From assembly GCA_965230205.1 (NCBI GenBank), contig OZ245996.1:3224001-3288000 (forward strand): a stretch of DNA of 64,000 nucleotides, read 5' to 3'. The notes under the pieces were generated by a model. It did no database searches, was not told the origin of the DNA, and saw only the letters and a program-made list of their open reading frames with translations. This DNA is from CANLBN01 sp965230205 (GTDB lineage: Bacteria; Pseudomonadota; Gammaproteobacteria; Pseudomonadales; Cellvibrionaceae). Of the stretch, positions 51,038-61,287 are shown piece by piece. Position 1 is the stretch's first letter, and the number at the start of each line of letters is the position of its first letter. Both the position numbers and the translations under genes were made by a program.

Positions 51038-52933
51038 ATGTCAGGTACCTACAGTGATATTTATAAGCGTTCTATCAATGATCCTAATGCATTTTGGGCC
51101 GAAGCTGCTGAAAGTATTCAGTGGTACAAGCGATGGGATAAGGTACTTGATGATACAAATAAGCCATTTTATCGTTGGTTTTCAGGTGGTGAACTGAACA
51201 CTTGTTATAACGCTGTCGATTATCATTGTGAGAGTGGCAGGGGAGAGCAATTAGCGGTTATCTATGACAGCCCTGTTACTGATACAAAAAAGACTTACAC
51301 CTATAATCAGTTAAAAAGTGCGGTTTCCCAGCTAGCAGGTGCGATAACGGCTCAGGGCGTTACAAAAGGGGATCGTGTCATCATCTATATGCCTATGGTG
51401 CCTGAAGCTGTTATGGCTATGTTAGCCTGTGCTCGAATTGGTGCTGTTCATTCTGTGGTTTTTGGTGGCTTTGCCGCCAAAGAGTTAGCGAGCCGTATTA
51501 ATGATGCCAAACCTAAACTCATTCTTTCCGCTTCCTGCGGTATAGAGCCAGGAAAGCTCGTCCCTTATAAGCCATTACTAGATGAAGCGATTGAGCTTGC
51601 AGATTCAAAACCAGAAGCAACGCTGATTTTGCAGCGTCCTCAACTAAGCGCTGATTTGCTCACTGGTCGTGACCATGACTGGAAAACCATGGTTGAGCAG
51701 TCGACTCCCGTTGATTGTGTCCCTGTGGCGGCAACAGATCCTCTTTATATTTTGTATACCTCGGGCACAACGGGTGAGCCAAAGGGTATTGTGCGCGATA
51801 ACGGTGGCCATGCAGTTGCCATGAAATGGTCGATGAAACATATTTACAATATTGAGCCGGGTGAGGTGTATTGGTCTGCATCTGATGTTGGTTGGGTTGT
51901 TGGCCATAGTTATATTTGCTACGCACCACTACTCAATGGCAATACGACCGTCATTTTTGAAGGCAAACCAGTTGGCACGCCTGACCCAGGAACATTCTGG
52001 CGAATCATTGATGAATATAACGTTTCTACAATGTTTACCGCACCTACTGCTTTTCGTGCTATCCGCAAAGAGGATCCTGACGGAGAGTTCATCAAAAAGT
52101 ATGACTTATCACATTTTAAATCGCTCTTTTTCGCGGGCGAGCGTTGTGACTCCAATACTCTAGAGTGGGCTGGAGAGCAACTTAAGGTTCCGGTTATTGA
52201 CCACTGGTGGCAAACGGAAACCGGTTGGGCAATTGCTTCAAATTGTTTGGGCATTGAATCATTTCCTATTAAGTCAGGCTCACCAACTAAAGCCGTACCT
52301 GGTTATGATGTACAGGTGTTAGATGATGAAGGACATCCGGTTTCCTCCGGTGATATTGGCTCTATTGTTGTAAAACTTCCCTTGCCTCCTGGTACCTTTC
52401 CAACCTTATGGAATGCACAAGAGCGTCACCGTGAAGCTTATCTGAGTCGTTATGATGGCTATTACCTAACAGGCGATGCAGGTATGAAGGACGAGGACGA
52501 TTATTTATGGATTATGAGTCGTATTGACGATGTGATTAATGTCGCAGGGCATCGATTATCGACTGGTGCAATAGAAGAAGTATTGGCCACTCATCCATCC
52601 GTTGCAGAGTGCGCAGTTTTTGGCGTGAAGGATGAACTTAAGGGTGAATTACCCATTGGATTTGTTGTACTAAAAGCTCATGAAGAAATTTCTCTTGATG
52701 AACTACAAAAACAATTGGTAGAACTCGTTCGCAATCGTATTGGCCCAGTTGCTGCTTTTCGTTTGGTCACGCAGGTAAAGCGTTTGCCTAAAACCCGTTC
52801 TGGAAAAATTTTGCGCGGGACAATGAAAAAAATTGCGGACAACGTTGAGTGGCAAATGCCAGCGACTATTGATGATCCAGCTATCCTTGATGAAATTACA
52901 GAAGCGCTGAGTAGCTTGGGTTACCCAAAATGA
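51038..52933 (+). CDS. prpE: Propionate--CoA ligase
   Basis: This 631-aa AMP-forming enzyme makes propionyl-CoA. It has the ANL motif YILYTSGTTGEPKGI (about residue 238), YLTGDAG and the catalytic Lys in KTRSGKILR (about residue 594). Length and C-terminus match PrpE (E. coli 628 aa); acetyl-CoA synthetase is the alternative, but the gene sits with prp genes. ATG 51038 follows AGGTGGAGGA; the GTG at 51023 is in the ribosome-binding site. It heads the operon behind three GntR operators. Confidence 0.93.
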   Translation: MSGTYSDIYKRSINDPNAFWAEAAESIQWYKRWDKVLDDTNKPFYRWFSGGELNTCYNAVDYHCESGRGEQLAVIYDSPVTDTKKTYTYNQLKSAVSQLAGAITAQGVTKGDRVIIYMPMVPEAVMAMLACARIGAVHSVVFGGFAAKELASRINDAKPKLILSASCGIEPGKLVPYKPLLDEAIELADSKPEATLILQRPQLSADLLTGRDHDWKTMVEQSTPVDCVPVAATDPLYILYTSGTTGEPKGIVRDNGGHAVAMKWSMKHIYNIEPGEVYWSASDVGWVVGHSYICYAPLLNGNTTVIFEGKPVGTPDPGTFWRIIDEYNVSTMFTAPTAFRAIRKEDPDGEFIKKYDLSHFKSLFFAGERCDSNTLEWAGEQLKVPVIDHWWQTETGWAIASNCLGIESFPIKSGSPTKAVPGYDVQVLDDEGHPVSSGDIGSIVVKLPLPPGTFPTLWNAQERHREAYLSRYDGYYLTGDAGMKDEDDYLWIMSRIDDVINVAGHRLSTGAIEEVLATHPSVAECAVFGVKDELKGELPIGFVVLKAHEEISLDELQKQLVELVRNRIGPVAAFRLVTQVKRLPKTRSGKILRGTMKKIADNVEWQMPATIDDPAILDEITEALSSLGYPK

Positions 52934-53001
52934 TTTGTAAAAATCAAAAATTGGTGAAGAGCCTGTGAGCCGTTATATAACAGCTATGTGAAGAGAACGT
53001 A

Positions 53002-53742
53002 ATGCAAAATAGAACAATCGTTGAAGTGTCAGACAATTCAGAATCGAACCTGCCAGAAGTTGATGGTGTAGCGATCACTATTGCTGATCGAGTTTTCCAA
53101 CAGTTACGTCAAGCAATTGTTGAAGGTAATATTCCAGCGGGGAGTAAGATTAGTGAACCAGAATTAGCGAAGAACTATGGTGTTAGTCGAGGTTCATTGC
53201 GTGAAGCGATTGGGCGTCTAGAAGCTTGCAGCTTGCTTGTGCGAAAACCCAATGTAGGGGCTCGTGTTATGACGATGTCTAGTGAACAATTACTGGAAAT
53301 TTATTTTGTTCGAGAGGCCCTAGAAGGAATGGCCGCACGTTTGGCGGCTACTGAAATGAGCGATGAGGAGATTGTTGAGTTAAAGCAATTATTGTTACAG
53401 CATTCCAAACAAATTGAGCAGGAACAAGGGCAGGCGTATTTTCAGAAAGAAGGTGATCTCGATTTTCATTATCGCATTATTAAAGGCAGTAAAAATAGTC
53501 GTTTGATAGGTTTGTTGTGTGATGATTTGTATTATCAAATGCGTTTATATCGATATCAGTTTGGTATGCGTGGCCAACGTGTTCCCCGAGCTTATGTAGA
53601 ACACGAACATATCGTTGATGCTATTGCGAACCGTGATGGAGAAATGGCTGAGCTATTAATGAGATCTCATATTCGCTCGTCTAGAAAAAATATTGAGAGA
53701 CTCCTGGAAGAGAAAAAAAGCACCGAGACTAATAAATCATAA
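53002..53742 (+). CDS. prpR: GntR-family regulator of the methylcitrate operon
   Basis: This 246-aa FadR/FCD-type GntR regulator has a winged helix (VFQQLRQAIVEGNIPAGSKISEPELAKNYGVSRGSLREAIGRLEA) and a C-terminal FCD effector domain with metal-binding His residues. It sits inside the propionate operon (prpE-prpR-prpB). It probably binds the ATTGTCRACAAT sites and responds to a methylcitrate-pathway intermediate; the ligand is inferred. Not the sigma54-type PrpR of E. coli. Confidence 0.9.
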   Translation: MQNRTIVEVSDNSESNLPEVDGVAITIADRVFQQLRQAIVEGNIPAGSKISEPELAKNYGVSRGSLREAIGRLEACSLLVRKPNVGARVMTMSSEQLLEIYFVREALEGMAARLAATEMSDEEIVELKQLLLQHSKQIEQEQGQAYFQKEGDLDFHYRIIKGSKNSRLIGLLCDDLYYQMRLYRYQFGMRGQRVPRAYVEHEHIVDAIANRDGEMAELLMRSHIRSSRKNIERLLEEKKSTETNKS

Positions 53743-53805
53743 TTTTTGGATTGGCTATTCGTTATTTTTTTAAAGTAACTTTTACGTAATACATAGAGGG
53801 CTGTG

Positions 53806-54690
53806 ATGAAATTTAATTCGCCTGGTAAGCGATTTACCCAAGCAATCAGTGAAGAAAAACCGCTACAGGTCGTGGGAGCAATTAATGCATATTCGGCGAA
53901 GCTGGCTGAGGCCTCGGGTTATAAAGCATTATATATTTCGGGTGGAGGAGTTGCAGCATCATCTTGTGGTATTCCCGATTTAGGTATTACTTCATTAGAA
54001 GATGTTTTAATTGATTTACGCCGAATTACCGACGTCACTGAACTCCCAGTATTAGTTGATATTGATACAGGTTGGGGTGGTGCATTTAATATCGCCCGCA
54101 CAGTCAGATCGATGATTAAAGCAGGTGCGGCAGCGGTTCATATCGAAGATCAGGTGGCACAAAAACGTTGTGGCCATCGCCCCAATAAAGCCATTGTTAG
54201 TCAATCAGAAATGGTTGATAGAGTTAAAGCGGCGGTTGATGCAAAAACAGATTCCGAATTTGTCATCATGGCAAGGACTGACGCATTAGCGGTTGAAGGG
54301 ATGCAGGCGGCGATTGATCGTGCTTGTGCTTGTGTCGAAGCAGGCGCGGATATGATTTTCCCTGAAGCAATGACTGAACTAGGTCAATACCGCCAGTTTG
54401 TGGAGGCTGTAAAGGTACCAGTACTGGCGAATATTACAGAATTTGGTTCTACCCCTTTATTTTCGGTTGAAGAATTGGGGAGTGTTGGTGTCAGTATGGC
54501 GTTATATCCATTGTCTGCCTTCAGAGCGCAAAGTCGTGCGGCACTCCAAGTCTATCAATCTCTTCGTCGTGAGGGCACTCAGCAGGGGGTTATTGATTTA
54601 ATGCAACCCCGTATGGAGCTATATGATTATCTAGGTTACCACGGCTACGAACAAAAACTTGATGAACTATTTAACAGAGAGGAAAAATAG
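53806..54690 (+). CDS. prpB: 2-methylisocitrate lyase
   Basis: This 294-aa enzyme cleaves 2-methylisocitrate to pyruvate and succinate. Catalytic Cys lies in EDQVAQKRCGHRPNK (about residue 121), with DIDTGWGG and ARTDA as Mg-binding segments. Standard length for PrpB. ATG 53806 is preferred to GTG 53803. The prpC start is 2 bp beyond its stop. Confidence 0.96.
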   Translation: MKFNSPGKRFTQAISEEKPLQVVGAINAYSAKLAEASGYKALYISGGGVAASSCGIPDLGITSLEDVLIDLRRITDVTELPVLVDIDTGWGGAFNIARTVRSMIKAGAAAVHIEDQVAQKRCGHRPNKAIVSQSEMVDRVKAAVDAKTDSEFVIMARTDALAVEGMQAAIDRACACVEAGADMIFPEAMTELGQYRQFVEAVKVPVLANITEFGSTPLFSVEELGSVGVSMALYPLSAFRAQSRAALQVYQSLRREGTQQGVIDLMQPRMELYDYLGYHGYEQKLDELFNREEK

Positions 54691-54692
54691 CA

Positions 54693-55853
54693 ATGTCGGA
54701 TTCCGCAAAAGTAGATATGTCTAAGAAGCCAAAAAAATCAGTTGCACTTTCAGGAACCGTTGCAGGTAACACAGCCATTTGTACTGTTGGCCGAACAGGT
54801 AATGATTTGCACTATCGCGGTTACGATATCCTTGATCTTGCCGATCAATGTGAATTTGAAGAAATTGCTTATTTGCTAGTACATGAAAAATTACCGACAC
54901 AGGCAGAATTAAGCGCTTATAAGAAAAAACTAAAATCATTACGTGGTTTACCTAATGCCGTTAAACAAGCATTAGAAGCTATACCATCTTCAGCACATCC
55001 GATGGATGTGATGCGTAGTGGTGTGTCTATTCTTGGGACATGTTTGCCTGAAAAAGAAGATCACCCTATGGCCGAAGCTCGTGATATCGCTGACCGCTTA
55101 ATGGCCAGTTTAGGTTCGATGTTATTGTACTGGTATCACTTTGCGGTTAATGGAAAACGTATTGATGTAGAGACGGACGATGATTCTATTGGAGGCCATT
55201 TTTTACATCTACTTCATGGCGTAGCACCTGACGAATCTTGGGTAAAAGCAATGCATACGTCTCTTGTCTTGTACGCAGAGCATGAATTTAATGCTTCAAC
55301 ATTTACGGCACGTGTTATTACTGGCACAAATACAGATATTTACTCTGCCATCACCGGTGCTATTGGCGCATTGCGTGGCTCAAAACACGGTGGAGCTAAT
55401 GAAGTGGCTTTCGATATTCAAAGTCGTTACAACAATGCAGATGAAGCTGAAGCGGATATTCGACAACGAGTTGCAAATAAAGAAATTGTGATTGGTTTTG
55501 GTCATCCTGTTTATACAATTTCTGACCCGCGCAATAAAGTGATTAAAGAAATCGCTCGTGATTTATCGACTGAAGCAGGAAATATGAAACTGTTTTCAGT
55601 GGCGGAAAGACTCGAAAGTGTGATGTGGGATGCGAAAAAAATGTTTCCAAATCTCGATTGGTTCAGTGCAGTGAGTTACAACATGATGGGCGTGCCAACA
55701 GCAATGTTTACACCATTGTTTGTTATTGCACGAGTGTCAGGGTGGGCGGCACATGTGATTGAGCAACGTGTCGACGGCAAAATTATCCGACCTAGTGCAA
55801 ATTATACAGGCCCTGAAGATTTAAGTTATGTCCCTGTTGATCAACGCGATTAA
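54693..55853 (+). CDS. prpC: 2-methylcitrate synthase
   Basis: This 386-aa citrate-synthase-fold enzyme condenses propionyl-CoA and oxaloacetate. Catalytic residues are visible in HEFNASTFTARV (His), GSKHGGANE (His) and FGHPVYTISDPR. Size and position between prpB and acnD identify the methylcitrate rather than the citrate enzyme. Confidence 0.95.
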   Translation: MSDSAKVDMSKKPKKSVALSGTVAGNTAICTVGRTGNDLHYRGYDILDLADQCEFEEIAYLLVHEKLPTQAELSAYKKKLKSLRGLPNAVKQALEAIPSSAHPMDVMRSGVSILGTCLPEKEDHPMAEARDIADRLMASLGSMLLYWYHFAVNGKRIDVETDDDSIGGHFLHLLHGVAPDESWVKAMHTSLVLYAEHEFNASTFTARVITGTNTDIYSAITGAIGALRGSKHGGANEVAFDIQSRYNNADEAEADIRQRVANKEIVIGFGHPVYTISDPRNKVIKEIARDLSTEAGNMKLFSVAERLESVMWDAKKMFPNLDWFSAVSYNMMGVPTAMFTPLFVIARVSGWAAHVIEQRVDGKIIRPSANYTGPEDLSYVPVDQRD

Positions 55854-55883
55854 CATCAATATCAAAAAGAGAAGCGTAACCAA

Positions 55884-58478
55884 GTGAATACTGATTATCG
55901 AAAACCCTTTCTCAATACAGGGTTAGATTACTATGATACAAGAGCCGCGATTGAGGATATCAAGCCGGGTGCTTACGATACTTTGCCTTATACCTCTCGG
56001 GTACTTGCCGAACAGTTGGTACGCCGCTGTGATCCAGCTGCTTTAACTGATTCTCTATTACAGTTAATTGAACGAAAGCAGGATATTGATTTTCCTTGGT
56101 ATCCTGCGCGTGTGGTTTGCCATGATATTTTGGGGCAAACAGCGTTAGTGGATCTAGCAGGTTTGCGGGATGCGATTGCTGACCAAGGCGGAGATCCTGC
56201 CAAAGTGAACCCTGTTGTACCGACACAGTTAATCGTTGATCATTCTCTGGCGGTTGAATACGGTGGTTATGATCCGGATGCATTTGAAAAAAATCGTGCG
56301 ATTGAAGACCGTCGTAACGATGATCGCTTTCATTTTATTGAATGGACAAAAACAGCTTTCGAAAACGTTGATGTCATTCCCGCCGGAAATGGCATTATGC
56401 ATCAAATTAATTTAGAAAAAATGTCGCCAGTTATTCAAGTGCGTGATGGTATCGCTTTTCCGGATACTTGCGTCGGCACGGATAGCCATACACCGCATAT
56501 TGATGCGTTGGGTGTGATTGCGATTGGTGTTGGTGGGTTGGAAGCTGAAAATGTTATGTTGGGGCGTGCGTCAATGATGCGTCTACCGAATATTGTTGGT
56601 GTAAAGTTAACTGGTAAACGCCAAGCAGGTATTACCGCGACCGATATAGTATTAGCAATCACAGAATTTCTCCGTAACGAGAGAGTGGTTTCTGCGTACT
56701 TGGAATTTTTTGGCGAAGGTGCTGCTGCTCTGACTATTGGTGATCGTGCCACGATATCAAATATGACACCAGAGTTTGGGGCTTCGGCAGGGTTGTTTTA
56801 TATTGATGAACAAACTATTGATTATTTGAAACTGACTGGCCGTGAACCAGAGCAGGTTGCCTTGGTTGAACAGTATGCAAAAGAAACGGGTTTATGGGCT
56901 GATAGTTTACAAAAGGCCAAATATGAACGTGTTTTAGAATTTGATTTATCAACGGTCTGCCGCAATATGGCTGGGCCGTCTAATCCTCATCGTCGTTTGG
57001 CAACGTCTGATTTAAAAGAGAGAGGTATTGCAGGAGAATGGCAGCAGGATCGAGATGAAATGCCAGATGGTGTAGTGATTATTGCTGCGATTACGAGCTG
57101 TACGAATACAAGTAATCCTCGGAATGTAGTCGCGGCGGGTTTAGTGGCTCGAAAGGCAAATGAGTTAGGATTATTACGCAAACCTTGGGTGAAGTCTTCA
57201 TTTGCTCCGGGATCGAAAGTGGCTAAATTATATTTAGAAGAGGCTGGTTTGCTTTCGGAAATGGAAAAATTAGGGTTTGGCATCGTAGCTTATGCTTGTA
57301 CCACTTGTAACGGAATGAGTGGTGCTTTAGATCCTAACATTCAACAAGAAATCATTGATCGAGACCTTTATGCAACGGCTGTTTTGTCGGGTAATCGTAA
57401 TTTTGATGGCCGCATTCACCCTTATGCGAAACAAGCATTTTTAGCATCACCGCCATTAGTGGTTGCTTATGCAATTGCAGGAACCGTTCGTTTTGATATT
57501 GAAAAAGATGTCTTAGGTACGGATAAGCATGGTAATCCAATCACTCTAAAAGATATTTGGCCAAGTGATGAAGAAATTGATGCGATTGTGGCTGATAGTG
57601 TAAAGCCTGAACAGTTTAATCAAGTTTATATCCCGATGTTTAATCTTGATGCCGGGGAGAAAGCAGAAAGTCCATTGTATGACTGGCGCCCGCAAAGTAC
57701 CTATATTCGTCGACCACCTTATTGGGAAGGTGCATTGGCTGGCGAACGAACAATGAAAGGGATGCGCCCGCTCGCCGTATTAGGGGATAACATTACCACT
57801 GACCACCTATCACCCTCTAATGCGATTTTATTGGATAGTGCTGCCGGTGCTTACTTGCATAAAATGGGTTTGCCAGAAGAAGATTTTAATTCCTATGCGA
57901 CACATCGCGGTGATCATCTAACGGCACAACGAGCGACATTTGCCAATCCTAAACTATTAAACGAAATGGTCAGAGAAAATGGAGAAATTAGGCAAGGTTC
58001 TTTAGCACGTATAGAGCCTGACGGGATTGTCACTCGGATGTGGGAAGCGATTGAAACTTACATGGAGCGTAAACAGCCATTGATTATTATTGCGGGTGCC
58101 GACTATGGTCAGGGCTCATCCCGTGATTGGGCAGCGAAAGGCGTTCGTTTAGCAGGAGTGGAAGTCATTGTCGCTGAAGGTTTTGAGCGTATTCATCGAA
58201 CAAACCTGGTTGGAATGGGTGTGCTGCCGTTGGAATTTAAAGAGGGAGAAAATCGAAATACTTATGGCATTGATGGTAGTGAAACATTTGATGTGATTGG
58301 TCGCCCGACACCTCGATCAACAATGACGTTGGTTATTATTCGCAAAAATGGAGAGCGTGTAGAAGTGCCAGTCACCTGCCGTTTAGATACTGCGGAGGAA
58401 GTGTCTGTCTATGAAGCGGGTGGTGTTTTACAGCGCTTTGCTAAAGATTTTCTCGAGTCATCATCTACTAATCAATGA
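55884..58478 (+). CDS. acnD: 2-methylcitrate dehydratase AcnD (Fe/S)
   Basis: This is an 864-aa aconitase-family enzyme with GTG start 55884. 4Fe-4S ligands are in TSCTNTSNP and CTTCNGMSG. DYGQGSSRDWAAKG and the swivelling domain LGDNITTDHLSPSNAI complete the family pattern. AcnD forms an aconitate isomer that PrpF then converts, so acnD and prpF replace PrpD. Confidence 0.95.
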   Translation: MNTDYRKPFLNTGLDYYDTRAAIEDIKPGAYDTLPYTSRVLAEQLVRRCDPAALTDSLLQLIERKQDIDFPWYPARVVCHDILGQTALVDLAGLRDAIADQGGDPAKVNPVVPTQLIVDHSLAVEYGGYDPDAFEKNRAIEDRRNDDRFHFIEWTKTAFENVDVIPAGNGIMHQINLEKMSPVIQVRDGIAFPDTCVGTDSHTPHIDALGVIAIGVGGLEAENVMLGRASMMRLPNIVGVKLTGKRQAGITATDIVLAITEFLRNERVVSAYLEFFGEGAAALTIGDRATISNMTPEFGASAGLFYIDEQTIDYLKLTGREPEQVALVEQYAKETGLWADSLQKAKYERVLEFDLSTVCRNMAGPSNPHRRLATSDLKERGIAGEWQQDRDEMPDGVVIIAAITSCTNTSNPRNVVAAGLVARKANELGLLRKPWVKSSFAPGSKVAKLYLEEAGLLSEMEKLGFGIVAYACTTCNGMSGALDPNIQQEIIDRDLYATAVLSGNRNFDGRIHPYAKQAFLASPPLVVAYAIAGTVRFDIEKDVLGTDKHGNPITLKDIWPSDEEIDAIVADSVKPEQFNQVYIPMFNLDAGEKAESPLYDWRPQSTYIRRPPYWEGALAGERTMKGMRPLAVLGDNITTDHLSPSNAILLDSAAGAYLHKMGLPEEDFNSYATHRGDHLTAQRATFANPKLLNEMVRENGEIRQGSLARIEPDGIVTRMWEAIETYMERKQPLIIIAGADYGQGSSRDWAAKGVRLAGVEVIVAEGFERIHRTNLVGMGVLPLEFKEGENRNTYGIDGSETFDVIGRPTPRSTMTLVIIRKNGERVEVPVTCRLDTAEEVSVYEAGGVLQRFAKDFLESSSTNQ

Positions 58479-58501
58479 GAAAAAATTAAAGGAATTCTTC
58501 A

Positions 58502-59698
58502 ATGAATCACTCACCACAAATTAAAATACCAGCAACCTATATGCGTGGGGGGACCAGTAAAGGCGTCTTTTTTAATGTAGACGATTTGCCTCAGTCAGCT
58601 CAAACTGCTGGCCCTGCTCGGGATGCATTTTTGTTGCGTGTTATTGGTAGCCCTGACCCTTATGAGAAGCAAACAGATGGTATGGGTGGTGCAACATCCA
58701 GTACGAGCAAAGCAGTGATTGTTTCGAAAAGTAGTCAAGCTGATCACGATGTTGATTATTTATTTGGTCAGGTATCTATTGATAAACCCTTTGTCGATTG
58801 GAGTGGTAATTGTGGCAATTTATCATCAGCGGTAGGCTCTTTTGCTATTCAGAGTGGTTTGGTTGATGTTGAGCAAATTCCAGAAAATGGCGTTGCTACT
58901 ATTCGCATTTGGCAGGCTAATATTAACAAAACAATTGTAGCCCATGTGCCAATGATCAATGGTGAAGTACAGGAAACGGGTGATTTTGAACTGGATGGCG
59001 TTACTTTTTCTGCTGCTGAGCTTCAACTGGATTTCATGAATCCTGCCGAGAATATTTTTCCTACAGGGAATTTAGTTGATGAATTAAAACTACCGAAAAG
59101 TTTAAGCGATAGTAGCCGCTTAACATCATCACTCATTAAAACAACCATGATAAATGCAGGTATTCCCACTATTTTTATTAATGCAGAAGATCTTGGCTAT
59201 AGTGGTGAAGAACTACAAGATGATATCAATAGTGATGAAAATGCTCTGGCCATGTTCGAAACCATTCGTGCTTATGGTGCTGTTCAAATGGGTTTAATAA
59301 ACCATATTGATGAAGCTATTGAACGGCAGCATACGCCTAAAATTGCTTTCGTTTCTGGGTCTCGAAATTATATTGCATCGAGCGGGAAAAAAATAAAGGC
59401 AAGCGATACTAATTTGCTGGTGCGTGCATTGTCCATGGGGAAATTACACCATGCCATGATGGGGACTGCGGCTGTTGCTATCGGTGTTGCAGCCGCTATT
59501 CCCGGGACGCTGGTAAATCTCGCTGTTAATAGGGAAGATGCTGAAACTATTATATTTGGGCACCCATCTGGCACGTTAAAAGTAGGAGCCAATGTTAGGC
59601 AAAAAAACAATGAATGGTTTGTTGATAAAGTGACGATGAGCCGAAGTGCGCGTGTGTTAATGGAAGGCTGGGTAAGAGTTCCTGCAGATTCTTTTTAA
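58502..59698 (+). CDS. prpF: 2-methylaconitate cis-trans isomerase
   Basis: This is a 398-aa isomerase with two DapF-like halves. N-terminal TYMRGGTSKGVFF is the PrpF signature, with the later GGATSSTSKAVIV and WSGNCGNLSSAVG. It isomerises the product of AcnD. It ends the propionate operon. Confidence 0.95.
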   Translation: MNHSPQIKIPATYMRGGTSKGVFFNVDDLPQSAQTAGPARDAFLLRVIGSPDPYEKQTDGMGGATSSTSKAVIVSKSSQADHDVDYLFGQVSIDKPFVDWSGNCGNLSSAVGSFAIQSGLVDVEQIPENGVATIRIWQANINKTIVAHVPMINGEVQETGDFELDGVTFSAAELQLDFMNPAENIFPTGNLVDELKLPKSLSDSSRLTSSLIKTTMINAGIPTIFINAEDLGYSGEELQDDINSDENALAMFETIRAYGAVQMGLINHIDEAIERQHTPKIAFVSGSRNYIASSGKKIKASDTNLLVRALSMGKLHHAMMGTAAVAIGVAAAIPGTLVNLAVNREDAETIIFGHPSGTLKVGANVRQKNNEWFVDKVTMSRSARVLMEGWVRVPADSF

Positions 59699-59723
59699 GT
59701 TGAAACGCTAAGTTCGTTTTGAC

Positions 59724-60113
59724 TTAAACACACTGCTGACATTCATAGCGTTTTTTATAGCGGCGATCTGCCCATTTCATATAAATAAAATTAGAAAAGC
59801 TATTGATAAATGGCCAGCGTAAAATCCTAAACAACCATCGATAAGGTGTATAACCCCATACTTTAACCGTAGCGTCCAACCCAACAAGCCATTCGCCTGA
59901 GTTGCTTTGTAAATGCAGCCGCCTGAGTAGTACTTCTGTTGATGGAACACTATTATCTTTTCTTTTAAGTTGATGAATATCGACAAATAGAATTTTATTC
60001 TTTGTCAGTCTCTTGAGTAATGTAATTTCTTTTGCACAAAGAGGGCATGTCCCATCGTAGTATAGTGTGTACTTTGAAGAGGGTGAGTTTTTCGTTAAGG
60101 TTTCCTGTGCCAT
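59724..60113 (-). CDS. DCC-family thiol-disulfide oxidoreductase-like protein (DUF393)
   Basis: This 129-aa protein carries the YYDGTCPLCAKEI motif with CxxC near its N-terminus, as in the DCC family. ATG 60113 (MAQETLTKN) is preferred, although the frame opens 26 codons upstream. It lies alone between prpF and the EamA transporter gene. Substrate unknown. Confidence 0.82.
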   Translation of the reverse strand: MAQETLTKNSPSSKYTLYYDGTCPLCAKEITLLKRLTKNKILFVDIHQLKRKDNSVPSTEVLLRRLHLQSNSGEWLVGLDATVKVWGYTPYRWLFRILRWPFINSFSNFIYMKWADRRYKKRYECQQCV

Positions 60114-60250
60114 TTGCAAATTACCTGGTGTATCAAGTTTCAACTGTCTGGCTCTATACGTATATATGCCGGGTGTTAGATGATAAGCCATAAAATTTAA
60201 TACACAATAATTGTTAACTACTTTATTGACGAAGATTGTTGGAGAAGACT

Positions 60251-61177
60251 TTGGACCATGTAATGGATAGTGTAAGAGGAAGCCTGTTTATGGTATTGGC
60301 AATGGCTGCTTTTTCATTGGAAGATATGTTTATTAAAGCTGCCGCTAGTTTTGTACCAGTGGGGGAAATTTTAATCCTGTTTGGCATAGGCGGGACATTG
60401 GTATTCATATTGCTGACCCTTGGGCGCAATCAAGCCGTTTTCCACCCTAAAATATTATCTCTTCCTATATTGACCAGAGTTGGCTGTGAAATTACGGGGC
60501 GTTTGTTTTTTACTCTAGCAATTACATTTACTCCCTTATCTAGTGCGTCTGCTATTTTACAGGCGACACCATTAGTCGTTGTTATGGGGGCCGCTATTTT
60601 CTTAGGTGAGAAGGTAGGGTGGCGCCGTTGGAGCGCGATATTGATAGGTTTTATTGGTGTTATGATCATTATTCGCCCCGGTTTAGAAAGTTTTGAACCG
60701 GCGTCTATTTTAGCTGTCATTGGTATGTTGGGTTTTGCTGGTCGCGATTTAGCGACTCGTGCAGCGTCTCCTGTTTTATCTAATTTTCAGTTAGGGATAT
60801 ACGGTTTCTTTATCCTGATACCGACAGGCTTATTCATGCTGCTGTTTAATATTGGCCCAGATAACGGTGGGATAACGTCTAACGGATTCGTTTGGCCGGA
60901 TATTACCTCAGGACTGCAAATTTTAGGGGCTACTGTTTTTGGTGTGCTCGCTTATTATTCCCTAACGGTAGCAATGCGAACAGGAGAGGTTTCAGTCGTT
61001 ACACCATTTCGCTATACACGTCTGATCTTTGCCTTGGTGCTGGGTGTTATAGTGTTTTCTGAACAACCAGATACTATGACGCTACTAGGTAGCAGCATTA
61101 TTGTTGTCAGTGGAATCTACACCTTGCTAAGAAGCCGAAAAGCTCGAGCAAAAATAGCTCAAGTCAATACGGCATAA
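60251..61177 (+). CDS. EamA/DMT-superfamily transporter
   Basis: This is a membrane protein of about 308 aa with ten predicted segments in two EamA repeats (FMVLAMAAFSLEDMFIKAAAS... and the second after residue 160). GGAGAAGACT precedes a TTG at 60251; the ATG at 60263 is an alternative start. Relatives export amino acids or metabolites. It starts about 140 bp upstream and divergent of the DCC gene. Cargo unknown. Confidence 0.85.
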   Translation: MDHVMDSVRGSLFMVLAMAAFSLEDMFIKAAASFVPVGEILILFGIGGTLVFILLTLGRNQAVFHPKILSLPILTRVGCEITGRLFFTLAITFTPLSSASAILQATPLVVVMGAAIFLGEKVGWRRWSAILIGFIGVMIIIRPGLESFEPASILAVIGMLGFAGRDLATRAASPVLSNFQLGIYGFFILIPTGLFMLLFNIGPDNGGITSNGFVWPDITSGLQILGATVFGVLAYYSLTVAMRTGEVSVVTPFRYTRLIFALVLGVIVFSEQPDTMTLLGSSIIVVSGIYTLLRSRKARAKIAQVNTA

Positions 61178-61287
61178 AATGCTTTTGTCTATATTTTGGC
61201 AGATAAGCGAAGAGTAAAGAGAGCTGTCTAGAATTTTTGTAATGCTCGTATTACTATATGAAATTGAATTTTTAATCGGAGAAAAGA